Origin: Geobacillus thermodenitrificans subsp. thermodenitrificans DSM 465
Lineage (GTDB): Bacteria; Bacillota; Bacilli; Bacillales; Anoxybacillaceae
DNA length: 64,000 nucleotides
Assembly: GCF_000496575.1 (NCBI RefSeq)
Contig: NZ_AYKT01000007.1
Location: 186,001-250,000, forward strand
Reading direction: 5' to 3'
Numbering within the stretch: the first letter of the stretch is position 1; every line of letters begins with the position of its first letter. Shown here in pieces: positions 26,599 to 35,719 of the stretch. The notes under the pieces are model-generated. The model saw nothing but the letters and a program-made list of their open reading frames with translations, did no database searches and was not told where the DNA came from. Position numbers and translations under genes: made by a program.

Positions 26599-27690
26599 TT
26601 ATGCTGATGAGAGCGATTCATAATGTCTATGGTGGTCTCCTTCTTTTTCGGGGAGAAATAAAACTTTGACGTAGGACATTTCTTTATTTACGATTTTCCG
26701 GAATGTGTTTGGTCCCTCGCTCAACTCTAGACGATGAGAAATGAGCGGTTTTACGGTGATTTGACCGGTGCTCATATAGTGAAGGGAAGAAGCCCACTCT
26801 CTGCCTGGAAAGGGGGCTGAAAGAGCGTTCCATGAGCCATAGACCGTCAGCTCATTACGAACGATTTTTTCAAAATAAAAGCGTTCAATATTCACATTTG
26901 CGTAAGGAATTCCCATGAATACAACTTTTCCTCCTTTTTTCGGTAACGAAAGAATGTGAGCGGATGTAATAGGGGAACCAGCAGATTCAATCGCTACATC
27001 TACACCGCGCCCATCGGTATATTCCATCAATTGTTCATACGGAGAGTGAAAAGATGAATGAATTAATATATCTGCCCCAAGCAGTTTGGCAATTTCTAAT
27101 TTATGTTGGTCAACATCAATGGCAATAATACGTTTGGCGCCAAAAATTTTGGCCCATTGAATCGCCAGCAGGCCGATGCTTCCGACTCCCATGATGGCAA
27201 TGTCTGCGCCAGGCTGAACGTTAGCGCGATAAAGACCATGAGCGACGACGCAAGAAGGCTCTAAGAGCGCAGCTGTCTCAAAGTCTACTTCATCAGGTAA
27301 GTGAAGAAGATGGTCTTCCGGAAGTTTTACATATTCAGCAAATGAGCCAGGTTGTTTTGCGCCGATCACGTGCAATTCGCTGCATTGGGAAGGATATCCG
27401 CTTTTACATGGTTCACATTTTCCGCATACAAAAGTAGGGCAGGCCCCCACCCGATCTCCTGGTTTGAAGCGCTGAACACCCGGGCCTACTTCAACCACTT
27501 CACCTGAAAATTCGTGCCCGAATGTCATTCCTTCCACATAAGGACCGAGTTTTTGATACCGCGAGAGGTCGGAACCACAAATTCCTGCCGCCTTGACTTT
27601 GATGATGACGTCGTGTTCATCTTGAATGACAGGCCTTGGGGACTCCTCAAATCGCAAATCCTGAACTCCGTAAAGATTCAATGCTTTCAA
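26599..27690 (-). CDS. Zn-dependent polyol dehydrogenase (galactitol-1-phosphate 5-dehydrogenase-like)
   Basis: 363 residues of the medium-chain dehydrogenase family. The catalytic zinc site is in GICGSDLSRY and GHEFSGEVVEVG. The structural zinc cysteines are in CGKCEPCKSGYPSQC. The NAD-binding motif is GVGSIGLLAIQWAK. The start is probably TTG 27690: AGGAGGG lies nine bases before it, and the resulting N-terminus (M)KALNLYG fits the family, while ATG 27708 would place the ribosome site inside the gene. It should oxidise galactitol-1-phosphate to tagatose-6-phosphate in the cytoplasm. The galactitol-type PTS upstream supports this. Confidence 0.82.
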   Translation of the reverse strand: MKALNLYGVQDLRFEESPRPVIQDEHDVIIKVKAAGICGSDLSRYQKLGPYVEGMTFGHEFSGEVVEVGPGVQRFKPGDRVGACPTFVCGKCEPCKSGYPSQCSELHVIGAKQPGSFAEYVKLPEDHLLHLPDEVDFETAALLEPSCVVAHGLYRANVQPGADIAIMGVGSIGLLAIQWAKIFGAKRIIAIDVDQHKLEIAKLLGADILIHSSFHSPYEQLMEYTDGRGVDVAIESAGSPITSAHILSLPKKGGKVVFMGIPYANVNIERFYFEKIVRNELTVYGSWNALSAPFPGREWASSLHYMSTGQITVKPLISHRLELSEGPNTFRKIVNKEMSYVKVLFLPEKEGDHHRHYESLSSA

Positions 27691-27905
27691 CCGATATTCC
27701 CTCCTCATCCGTTATTGCGTACGTTTCTTTTTTTAGTGATGATCAGTCTGCACAAAGCTATCCCGACGACTATGGAATTGAAAATGAGTTGATGGCGAAT
27801 GTAAAAATCAGTAATTTTTCGTAAATCTCCTAGCATGAAAGTGAGAAAGGAATCGATCACCTATGGATTCCCCCTATGCGAGATATATAGATGAAGGATG
27901 AAGCA

Positions 27906-27938
27906 GGACAATTAAGCCATTCATTGGCTTAATTGTCC
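27906..27938. repeat. Perfect 14-bp palindrome between the two dehydrogenase genes
   Basis: GGACAATTAAGCCA and TGGCTTAATTGTCC are perfect complements around a TTCAT loop. It begins 16 bases beyond the stop of the minus-strand gene upstream. There is no T run on either side, so it may be an RNA-stabilising hairpin or a partial terminator rather than a full stop. Confidence 0.7.
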
Positions 27939-27954
27939 ATTGAGAGTGAAAGTT

Positions 27955-28989
27955 TTAATCAATCGGTTTTAACAGCACTTTAATGGCTTCACCGCTTTTG
28001 ATCGCCTGATAAGCAAGATCCCACTGGGTGAGGGCGAATTCATGAGTTACAAGATCTTTTGTCTTGACTTTTCCTTCATTGATTAAGGCAAGAGACGGTT
28101 CCCAATCTGATGGCTTTTGGCTTCTCGTTCCAATTAAATGAATTTCTTTTTGTATGATTTTTTCCATATCAAACGAAATCAGTGATTCAGAGAAAATTCC
28201 GACTTGTACGTATGTTCCTTTCTTGCGCAACAAATCTAAACCTTGATTAGCAGCAGGTACGGCTCCTGTGCATTCAAATACGATATCGGCTCCGTAACCA
28301 TCGGTCAGCTGATCAACAAGTTCTTTTACATCTTCTTGTTGGGAATCTACTGCATAATCAATGCCGAGTTCTTTTGCCTTATCTAACCGGATGCGGTCTT
28401 TGGTCAAACCGATGATCATCACTTTCGCTCCTCGGCTTTTTGCCACTTGAGCGTTAAGCAAGCCGATCGGACCAGGGCCGATGATAACGACAAAATCACC
28501 TTCGCGAACATTCGCTTTTTCAACGGCATGATATGTGCATGCAAGAGGCTCCGTCATGGCAGCGGAACGGTAATCTACTTGTTCGGGTAATGGATGGACA
28601 CTTTCTTTTCTCGCAATCACGTATTTAGCAAATGCCCCATTTTGCTGCGTCCCTAGTCCTTTGCGGTTGGGGCATAGATTATAATCTCTTGTTTGGCAAT
28701 ATCGGCACTTTCCACAAACATAATATGTTGTTTCTGAAGTGACTCGGTCGCCTACTCGAAACTCTGTGACGTTTTCTCCTACTTCGACGATTTTGCCTGA
28801 AAACTCATGTCCTAAAATGACAGGAGGAGTGATATTTTTATAATGTCCTTCATATGAATGGATGTCAGTTCCACAAATGCCGACGAATTTGACCTCGATT
28901 TTTACCTCGTCTTTCCCAGGTTTCGGATCTGGGTATTCAACAATCTCCAAATGACCAAATCCAGGAGCTGTTTTGACTAATGCTTTCAT
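27955..28989 (-). CDS. Zn-dependent polyol/sorbitol-type dehydrogenase
   Basis: 344 residues of the medium-chain dehydrogenase family. Zinc ligands are in VGICGTDIHSYEG and GHEFSGKIVEVG. The structural zinc cysteines are in CGKCRYCQTRDYNLC. The cofactor site is IGPGPIGLLNAQVAKSRGA. It is closer to sorbitol/threonine-type dehydrogenases than to the other dehydrogenase of this operon, and only the broad fold is shared. It follows the PTS permease gene by about 50 bases and is expected to oxidise a polyol or polyol phosphate. The precise substrate is not known. Confidence 0.83.
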   Translation of the reverse strand: MKALVKTAPGFGHLEIVEYPDPKPGKDEVKIEVKFVGICGTDIHSYEGHYKNITPPVILGHEFSGKIVEVGENVTEFRVGDRVTSETTYYVCGKCRYCQTRDYNLCPNRKGLGTQQNGAFAKYVIARKESVHPLPEQVDYRSAAMTEPLACTYHAVEKANVREGDFVVIIGPGPIGLLNAQVAKSRGAKVMIIGLTKDRIRLDKAKELGIDYAVDSQQEDVKELVDQLTDGYGADIVFECTGAVPAANQGLDLLRKKGTYVQVGIFSESLISFDMEKIIQKEIHLIGTRSQKPSDWEPSLALINEGKVKTKDLVTHEFALTQWDLAYQAIKSGEAIKVLLKPID

Positions 28990-29042
28990 CGTTGCTTCTC
29001 CCTTCCTTGAAAATCAGGGTTTAGGAGGAATGGGGCGTTTCG

Positions 29043-30311
29043 TCAATTCCAAAGGGAGAATATTTTCCAAATGATCCAGTTCACGATATTGCCGCCTTGG
29101 TCGATGCTTGAAACTTGGACAGCTCCCTCCGGAAGCGTGATATTTGCTGTTTCGGCCATCTTAGTGAAGGTAGGAGCGATATCGGTAGCGCACCAAAGCG
29201 ACAAGGCGATCATAATGGCACCTGCAATCACTGAATGAACGACATTTCCTCTGGCAGCTCCGACGATATAGGCGACGATGAACGGAATGGTGGCTAAATC
29301 GCCGAAAGGCAATACAGCGTTGCCAGGCAAGATGACCGCGATCAGAATGGTTAACGGAGTCAAAATCAAAGCCGTTGCAATCACGGACGGGTCGCCTAAC
29401 AGAACAGCGGCGTCCAGTCCGATGGTAATGTCATTTGTTTTTTCTCCAAAGCGTTTATTGAGCCATTCACGTGCAGATTCTGAGATTGGCATGAGTCCTT
29501 CCATTAGAAGTTTGACCATCCGGGGCATGAGGACCATAACCGCTGCCATGGAAATCCCGATATTCAATACACCGCCCGCATCATAACCTGCGAGCAATCC
29601 AATAATGACCCCTAATATTAACCCAATAAACATCGAATCGCCGAAAATGCCAAAATGTTTTTGGATTGTTTCTGGATCCGCTTTCAATTTTTTTAATCCC
29701 GGAGTTTTTTGAATTAACTTGACTAGGAAAATACCTGGAGCGTAAGACATCGTACTGCCTGTTGCTGAGGAGACACCAGGCATACCGTAAAAATCACTTA
29801 CAATGGGCGCTGTCCAGTCTGCCACTTTCAAGGCAACGATCTGAAACAGCACAGCAGCGATCAAGCCTTGAATGATGCTGCCGGACATGGTGTATACAAT
29901 GGCTCCCATAAAAGTAAAATGCCAGAAGTTCCAAATATCTACGTTCATCACTTTTGTTGTTTTCGTTATTAACATGATGACGTTGACAGCTAATCCGATT
30001 GGAATGATCCATGCGGCGATTGCTGTGTTTGCCCAGGCGATCGATGAGGTAGCTGGCCAGCCAACATCGATCACATTTAGGTCCACGCCAAGGCGTTCCA
30101 CCATTCCTTGGGCGGCAGGGCCCAAGTTTTTGGTAAGCAAGTCGACGACTAAGAAGATGCCGACAAAGGCGACCCCAATCGTCAAACCAGAACGAAAGGC
30201 TCTACCTGGTTTCTGTCCAAACAACAGCCCCAAAAGGAAGATGACGACGGGAAGGATGACCGTAGCGCCTAAGTTCAAAAATGCTTGAAAAAATTCCACT
30301 GCTCCTTTCAC
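29043..30311 (-). CDS. gatC: PTS galactitol-type transporter, EIIC
   Basis: 422 residues with about ten membrane segments, the membrane channel of a galactitol-family PTS. The family is recognised from FFQAFLNLGATVILPVVIFL near the start, PATSSIAWANTAIAAWIIP, and the central FYGMPGVSSATGSTMSYAPG loop. It transports and phosphorylates a hexitol together with EIIA and EIIB encoded just upstream. Its stop is followed closely by two dehydrogenase genes. Substrates other than galactitol, such as arabitol, are used by some relatives. Confidence 0.87.
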   Translation of the reverse strand: MKGAVEFFQAFLNLGATVILPVVIFLLGLLFGQKPGRAFRSGLTIGVAFVGIFLVVDLLTKNLGPAAQGMVERLGVDLNVIDVGWPATSSIAWANTAIAAWIIPIGLAVNVIMLITKTTKVMNVDIWNFWHFTFMGAIVYTMSGSIIQGLIAAVLFQIVALKVADWTAPIVSDFYGMPGVSSATGSTMSYAPGIFLVKLIQKTPGLKKLKADPETIQKHFGIFGDSMFIGLILGVIIGLLAGYDAGGVLNIGISMAAVMVLMPRMVKLLMEGLMPISESAREWLNKRFGEKTNDITIGLDAAVLLGDPSVIATALILTPLTILIAVILPGNAVLPFGDLATIPFIVAYIVGAARGNVVHSVIAGAIMIALSLWCATDIAPTFTKMAETANITLPEGAVQVSSIDQGGNIVNWIIWKIFSLWN

Positions 30312-30360
30312 AAGTACTCCCCCAATGAGTTAATGTTTTTATTTTCCCACTCATAATCAT

Positions 30361-30648
30361 TTATTTGTTCAATTCTTCCATAATCTTTTTCTTTGTATCT
30401 TCTACTCCGATCCCTGTTAAAAATGAGTGTGCTTGAATAATGGGGAATTTATATGATTTTTGAATCCGAGCTGTTGTGACGAGCAAATCAGCATCATCTT
30501 CATAAAATCCAATTTCACTGATTTTGATTTGTTTCACATCGATATCAATGCCGTTCGCTTTTGCCATTTCTTCAATCGTTTTTGCGACGACAGTGGAAGT
30601 TGCAATACCTGCTCCGCAAGCGACTAATACCCGTTTTTTCGCCATCAT
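30361..30648 (-). CDS. gatB: PTS galactitol-type transporter, EIIB
   Basis: 95 residues. The phosphorylated cysteine lies in LVACGAGIATSTVV (about residue 11), the standard P-loop-like site of EIIB-gat proteins. It passes phosphate from EIIA to the incoming sugar through EIIC in the cytoplasm. An AGGAGG-type site precedes the start, and an alternative start one codon in (MAKKR) is equally good. Confidence 0.87.
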   Translation of the reverse strand: MMAKKRVLVACGAGIATSTVVAKTIEEMAKANGIDIDVKQIKISEIGFYEDDADLLVTTARIQKSYKFPIIQAHSFLTGIGVEDTKKKIMEELNK

Positions 30649-30666
30649 TGCTCACCTCCTTTCAAA

Positions 30667-31134
30667 TTATTGAATTCCTAATCTTTCTCGGATCCAGTGT
30701 TTCAGTTTCACTTTGTTTTTTTCCATCAAGATATATTTCAAAGCTTGTTCATCTTGGATTAATTGCATCAGTTTTTGTAACAAAGTTGGCTGTGCATGTG
30801 CTTCATCCATTGCCAGCATAAATACGATTTGGACAGGGGTGGTTTGATCGTTTTCGCCCATTACACCAAACTCCACTGGTTGTTTTAATATCGCAACGCT
30901 AATAGCCTTTTGGTTGACATGTTGTATATCGGTATGTGGAATAGCTACAGAAATTCCCTGTGTGGGAAGACCGGTAGGGAACGCTCTTTCCCGTTCGATC
31001 ACTGCTAGAATATAGCTTTCTTTTACTAGGTGTTTACTTGCTAAATTCCGAGCCATTTTTGTTAATACTTCTTCATTCGTTTCAGCTTCTAAATCATAAA
31101 GAATCAGTGATTCATCAAATGTAATGTCACGCAT
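30667..31134 (-). CDS. gatA: PTS EIIA, fructose/galactitol-type
   Basis: 155 residues. The phosphorylated histidine is in VAIPHTDIQHV (about residue 86), following the usual GLPTQGISVAIPH lead. It receives phosphate from HPr and hands it to the EIIB encoded 18 bases downstream. The domain is typical of mannitol/fructose-type EIIA. Confidence 0.87.
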   Translation of the reverse strand: MRDITFDESLILYDLEAETNEEVLTKMARNLASKHLVKESYILAVIERERAFPTGLPTQGISVAIPHTDIQHVNQKAISVAILKQPVEFGVMGENDQTTPVQIVFMLAMDEAHAQPTLLQKLMQLIQDEQALKYILMEKNKVKLKHWIRERLGIQ

Positions 31135-31159
31135 GGGCTACACCTCGAGATTAATGTTT

Positions 31160-33214
31160 TTACTGCGAATATTGATGGATGATGTTTAAAATATCTCTTT
31201 TCGAGTGGGATTGAATAATCGCTTGGCAATGTTCTTGCGATTGGGCTAAATTCAATAATTTCATTAGGGCAGAAAGATGTTGTTGTTTATCTATTGCTGC
31301 GATCACGACAATGATATGGATGCTATGCTCGAAATAATCGACACCGTTTCGAACTCTCAATAAACTCATGCCGATTTTGTTTACCCCATCCTCAGGTGAC
31401 GCGTGAGGAATGGCTACATGGGAGCCAATGACGATATAAGGATCTTGAGCAGCGTAGCTAAGCATCTTATCAACAAATGTTGGTGTGATATATCCTTCCC
31501 TTAGCAGCGGCTTGGCGCAAATTCTCACCGCTTGTTCCCACGAGCTGACGGATTCCATTAATGTGATCCGGTTTGGTGGAATCAATTCTTGTAAAGTGAT
31601 TTTCGTATTTCTTCTCTCCCGTTTTCTAACTGGAGAATCGACACCTCTGAACAAATACCGATCCAATTCGTATGCCAAAGCTTCTCGATCATGGATGGAG
31701 GCATATTTTGAAACGATCTCCAAAATATGCTCTGTATTAATTTCCTGAGAGAGAAAACCATTGATTTCGACCATCACTTGTTTTCTTAATCGGATTTTTT
31801 CTTCTTCGTTTAACAAGGGGGTTGTAATAAATAATTTTTTATCTGTTTTCAATTCAATGGTGGAAAAAACGATATCAACATCCAAATGGAATGTTTCAAA
31901 CTCTCTTGCCGATAAGGCGTCTAGAAAAATCAGTTCTGGGAACAACTCTCTCAGTTCGAAGAGCAAGAGACCAGATACTGACACACCTTGGGAACAAACA
32001 ACAACGGCTTTCAATTTGTGCTCCAACGTTTGTTGTTTCCGCAACATCCAACCGCCGATGATCATTGTGATATATGCAATTTCGTGATCAGGCATCTTTC
32101 TGCCCATGAGGTGTTCCAAGGGAGCCACGGAATGCTTCACGAGATGTTGCAGTTCACTGAATTGTTTACTTGCTTCTCCTTGAAACAGGTCAATATCGGA
32201 TGTTAGTTGGTATTTAATCCGGAAATACGCCGGTTTGATGTGCTGAATCAAGAGGTTGAGCAGCTTATCATGGTCTTTCAAATAAATGCATGCTTGTTTT
32301 TCGAAATTTCTTAACATTTGATCTACAGCTTCTCTTAGATGAGGGATGGAGATTCTATCAGGATTGTCTATGGAAAAAATATTGGAAGCCAATAAGTTTA
32401 AGGTGATAAACACCCGTTCATTCTCAGGAATATTTTGTTGATCGAATAAAATTTCTTCTGTTGCCCGGTACTCCTTCGTGTCTGACAATTCCTGATAATC
32501 GATGGCGAAGTTTTCAATCAGATGTCCTCGTTCGATTCGCTCCAAAACGAAGATGATAATATAAGGCAATGATTTTAACTTTTCGTCAGTGAATTTCAGT
32601 CCTAGTTGGTTTTCGACTTTTTGGATGCGTTTTTTAAATTCTAAAATGGTTTCGTCTTGAATTTTTGTCGTCTCTTTTAAATGGTGCTCGCCTTCAGCCG
32701 TTAGCAACAGGTTATGGATGAGGTGAATGAGCAACTTTCTCTTTTGAAACTCTTCTCCATCCAAAGAGTAGCCAGTTTTCCGCGTATAGCGTAAGGTTAA
32801 ACCATATGGCGCTAAAAGCTTTTGCGCATGCTGAAAGTCATTTAGTATCGTATTTTTGCTGACATTTAATTCAAAGGAGAAATGGTTAAGCGACAACTCT
32901 TCTTTGGACGTCAATAACATTAAGAGAATGAGATCGATTCGTTGCTTTACAGTTAACACCCATTTTTTTGCAATTAATTGTGAAGTTTGGGGGGACAATT
33001 TTGCAAAAACAATTGGGTCGATGGAAAAATAACCTTTTCTTGTTCTTTCGATAGGCGGAAGGTTATGATTTAATAACCATTCGTTTATTTTTTCGATCCC
33101 ATATCCCAATTGTCTTTGGGTAATATTTAGTTTTTGAGAAAGCTCTTTGCCTGTAAAGGTTGGGTTATTCAACAATTCGTAAAGGATTCTTTTGCATCGT
33201 AAACTGATGTCCAT
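31160..33214 (-). CDS. BglG/MtlR-family PRD transcriptional activator
   Basis: 684 residues. Two N-terminal winged helix regions (about 1-60 and 85-160) carry FTGKELSQKLNITQRQLGYG and SLNHFSFELNVSKNTILNDF. Two PRD domains follow (about 190-400), then an EIIB-gat-like domain with VVVCSQGVSVSGLLLFEL (about 410-500) and a C-terminal EIIA-like domain with the histidine in VAIPHASPEDG. It should activate the PTS operon downstream, being switched by phosphorylation from HPr and the transporter EIIB. Position at the head of the operon is as for GatR/MtlR-type activators. Confidence 0.88.
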   Translation of the reverse strand: MDISLRCKRILYELLNNPTFTGKELSQKLNITQRQLGYGIEKINEWLLNHNLPPIERTRKGYFSIDPIVFAKLSPQTSQLIAKKWVLTVKQRIDLILLMLLTSKEELSLNHFSFELNVSKNTILNDFQHAQKLLAPYGLTLRYTRKTGYSLDGEEFQKRKLLIHLIHNLLLTAEGEHHLKETTKIQDETILEFKKRIQKVENQLGLKFTDEKLKSLPYIIIFVLERIERGHLIENFAIDYQELSDTKEYRATEEILFDQQNIPENERVFITLNLLASNIFSIDNPDRISIPHLREAVDQMLRNFEKQACIYLKDHDKLLNLLIQHIKPAYFRIKYQLTSDIDLFQGEASKQFSELQHLVKHSVAPLEHLMGRKMPDHEIAYITMIIGGWMLRKQQTLEHKLKAVVVCSQGVSVSGLLLFELRELFPELIFLDALSAREFETFHLDVDIVFSTIELKTDKKLFITTPLLNEEEKIRLRKQVMVEINGFLSQEINTEHILEIVSKYASIHDREALAYELDRYLFRGVDSPVRKRERRNTKITLQELIPPNRITLMESVSSWEQAVRICAKPLLREGYITPTFVDKMLSYAAQDPYIVIGSHVAIPHASPEDGVNKIGMSLLRVRNGVDYFEHSIHIIVVIAAIDKQQHLSALMKLLNLAQSQEHCQAIIQSHSKRDILNIIHQYSQ

Positions 33215-33934
33215 CTAGCCTCGCCCCCTCTTGTGGTTTTTAATTTATCATAGATTGTCTGCGGTTTGGTTGCCCTTTCATTGAGATAGAGTGAAAAAAT
33301 ATTGTATTACATTGTGATTTGCTCGGTATGAGCGATGACAAAGAGAGGGTAGGAATTATAGTCGCGCGGACTGAGCAGCTCATGAAGGATTGGTTACAGG
33401 ACGTAAAATTAGGGGGGGTAGGATGTGGGGTTACGGCTATCTCCTCAATCTTCTTGATAAGAACGCCAATCAATCTACTTGGTCGATTTGTTTCAGGACA
33501 TCAAAATTGAGTTAAGAAAGTTGAGGATTAAAAGGAATGGCAACTTCATCATACTGCGTTTCAAATTGAGAAGTCTGACAAAATATTGATTTTCTTCACA
33601 TTCGAGCGGCACTAATTTTAAAAGGGAATGGATATTTTTCCAAGCATTATAGGCATGCTTGACAGGTGCGGATGATGCCGTCTTTGAGGCTGACGGTGAT
33701 ATGGACGCCGGCCTCAAGTTCGAGCACTTTGATCGGAGTGTGGTCTTAGTGTGGAAGCCAGCTACAACGATGCCAAAATTCAACTACAAGATCTTCCTGA
33801 AGCGGGGGTCGTTATTTGTTCTCAAATGCAAACCAATCGGCCTTTTCCCTAATAAGTAATGGGAAAAGGCCGCGATTTTGCAGGTGATTTTAGGATGAAT
33901 TTTTAGAGAAACAAAGCAAGAGACTATTTATATA
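33215..33934. other. Decayed coding DNA of uncertain origin
   Basis: No intact gene is found in these 720 bases. Several short protein-like segments occur in different frames of the minus strand between 33530 and 33780 (for example KVLELEAGVHITVSLKDG and HAYNAWKNIHSLLKLV), suggesting an old gene broken by frameshifts, which I cannot name. A plus-strand frame at 33319-33510 is open but unrecognised. The left edge should hold the promoter of the galactitol operon. Confidence 0.4.
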
Positions 33935-34130
33935 TTATCCAAAAAATGCATTAACGATTAGTAGCGTGATTAAGGATACAGCCCATGCAAGAGTTGTTGG
34001 GATTGACCATGTTAAAATTTGTTCTTTCACTTCTTTTATTCCAAGCATACGGTTAATGACCCAGAATAGGCTATCGTTAAAATACGAGAAGATCATAGCT
34101 CCTAGGGCGGCTGACTGTGCGGCTCTTTAG
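33935..34130 (-). pseudogene. GntP-family gluconate permease, C-terminal remnant
   Basis: On the minus strand the frame reads GAMIFSYFNDSLFWVINRML, then ITLLIVNAFFG and a stop. This is the characteristic C-terminus of GntP-type gluconate/proton symporters. The rest of the gene is missing: the frame meets a stop at about 34130, after AQSAALGAM. Only about 60 of roughly 450 codons remain. Confidence 0.75.
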
Positions 34131-34290
34131 TGTTGCCTATTTGTCCATTGCCTTTGCCGCGTTGGCGATGGCCGGTCTAGCCTGTGCCGCAGCTTGATGA
34201 ATGAGGTTGTCTAGGAGCGCCAATGTGACCGATTTAACAGCGGAAAACGGCACGGATTGATAGGATGGTAAACAAAAAGGTGTTGGAGAC

Positions 34291-35628
34291 ATGAAGTGGA
34301 TTCCGTCCCGATTTAACGCGATGGCGCAAACGAAGCAAGGTGAACTGATTCTCTACAATAGCTATACAGGGGCGATTGGCGCGGTGGCGGAAGGTGAGAA
34401 AGCCGCCGTGCTTAAGGCGCTCAAGAGAACCGGGATTGACCGCGAACTGTCACCGGTGGAACAAACGCTCGTGGAGTGCGGGTTTCTTGTCGCTGAGAAC
34501 GTCGATGAGAAGCGACGGGCGCAGTTTTTGCATCAATCGTTGCACCGGACGGATGTGATGCATCTCGTAATCTTGCCGACGGAGGCGTGTAATTTCCGTT
34601 GTGTCTATTGTTATCAAGAGTTTTTGCGCGGACAGATGAAACGTGAGGTCATTGATGGGTTGAAACGTTTTTTGACGGAGACGATTCCGCGGCTCACCCA
34701 TTTGACGGTCAGCTGGTTTGGCGGCGAACCGCTGTTGGCGCTCGATGTGATTGAAGAGATTAGCACGGTGATCATCGAACAAACGAAACGGTATGGTGTG
34801 ACGTATCAAGCCGATATGTCAACGAACGGCTACGATTTGTCGAAAGAGACGATGAGGCGGTTGTTGCGGTGTGAAGTGACCCGTTTTATGGTGACGCTTG
34901 ATGGAAGCAAAGACGTGCATGATGCGCGGCGGGTGCTGGCGAATCGGGGACCGACGTACGAGACGATTCTTGGCCATTTGCGTGATATTCAGACGCTTGA
35001 CGAATCATTTGAAGTGGACATCCGGGTCAATTTTGATGAAGACAACCTTGACCGGATTCCGCTGTTTTTAGACGAGCTGGCTTGTTACTTTGCCGGGGAC
35101 CGGCGTTTTCAGCTGTTTTGCCGTCCCGTTGGGAGATGGGGCGGGGCGAATGATGAGAGGTTGCCGGTTTGTGACCATCGGACGGCAGAGGTGAAAATAT
35201 GGGAGTTGACGGAATACGGAATCAAGAAAGGACTTTCGATGAGCTCGATGGTGGAATCGATGTTGATGCCTTCTGGGGCGGTTTGTTATGCGGCGAAGCC
35301 ACATTCCTTCGTCATCGGGGCCGACGGGCAAGTGTATAAATGCACATGCGCCTTTGACGAGGAATATAATCGCATCGGCCGTCTGCATGCCGATGGGATG
35401 ATGGATGTCGATATGGATAAGCTCGCTCTATGGGTAACGTCAGGCGAGGAAACGGATGAACAGTGCCAAGCTTGCTTTTTCCGGCCGGCGTGTCAAGGGA
35501 ATCATTGCCCGTTGTACCGCCTGCGAACAGGGGATCGTCCTTGCCCTCACGAAAAGCGAAAAATCAAAGAAGTGCTCCGGCTGATTGATGCACAGTCATT
35601 CGTACGAGATGAAGGGAAAGGGAGGTGA
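34291..35628 (+). CDS. Radical SAM/SPASM domain protein (peptide-maturase-like)
   Basis: 445 residues. The N-terminal part (about 1-85) begins FNAMAQTKQGELILYNSYTG, as in many RiPP-modifying radical SAM enzymes. The radical SAM core has C100-x3-C104-x2-C107 in TEACNFRCVYCYQ, which binds the S-adenosylmethionine-cleaving cluster, followed by WFGGEPLL. A C-terminal SPASM region (about 325-425) carries many cysteines, including VYKCTC and CQACFFRPACQGNHC, for auxiliary Fe-S clusters. ATG 34291 follows GTGTTGGAG. A 28-codon ORF starts five bases after its stop. No transporter or protease gene is nearby. Peptide modification is likely, the substrate unknown. Confidence 0.85.
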   Translation: MKWIPSRFNAMAQTKQGELILYNSYTGAIGAVAEGEKAAVLKALKRTGIDRELSPVEQTLVECGFLVAENVDEKRRAQFLHQSLHRTDVMHLVILPTEACNFRCVYCYQEFLRGQMKREVIDGLKRFLTETIPRLTHLTVSWFGGEPLLALDVIEEISTVIIEQTKRYGVTYQADMSTNGYDLSKETMRRLLRCEVTRFMVTLDGSKDVHDARRVLANRGPTYETILGHLRDIQTLDESFEVDIRVNFDEDNLDRIPLFLDELACYFAGDRRFQLFCRPVGRWGGANDERLPVCDHRTAEVKIWELTEYGIKKGLSMSSMVESMLMPSGAVCYAAKPHSFVIGADGQVYKCTCAFDEEYNRIGRLHADGMMDVDMDKLALWVTSGEETDEQCQACFFRPACQGNHCPLYRLRTGDRPCPHEKRKIKEVLRLIDAQSFVRDEGKGR

Positions 35629-35632
35629 AAAT

Positions 35633-35719
35633 ATGCGTATTTTGCGTCCTGCCGCATCGCCTGTTGCGTTGTCCCATTCTGGGCGGCTGACGAAATCAGT
35701 GCCTGGTCATTTGAAATGA
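35633..35719 (+). CDS. 28-residue ORF coupled to the radical SAM gene
   Basis: ATG 35633 is preceded by AGGGAGGTGAAAAT, an excellent ribosome site that overlaps the stop of the radical SAM gene, so the two would be translationally coupled. The product begins MRILRPAASPVALSHSG and ends in a basic HLK. It has no cysteine, no acidic residue and no obvious leader cleavage site. It could be a peptide substrate of the upstream enzyme, or the stump of a truncated gene. I do not recognise it. Confidence 0.4.
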   Translation: MRILRPAASPVALSHSGRLTKSVPGHLK

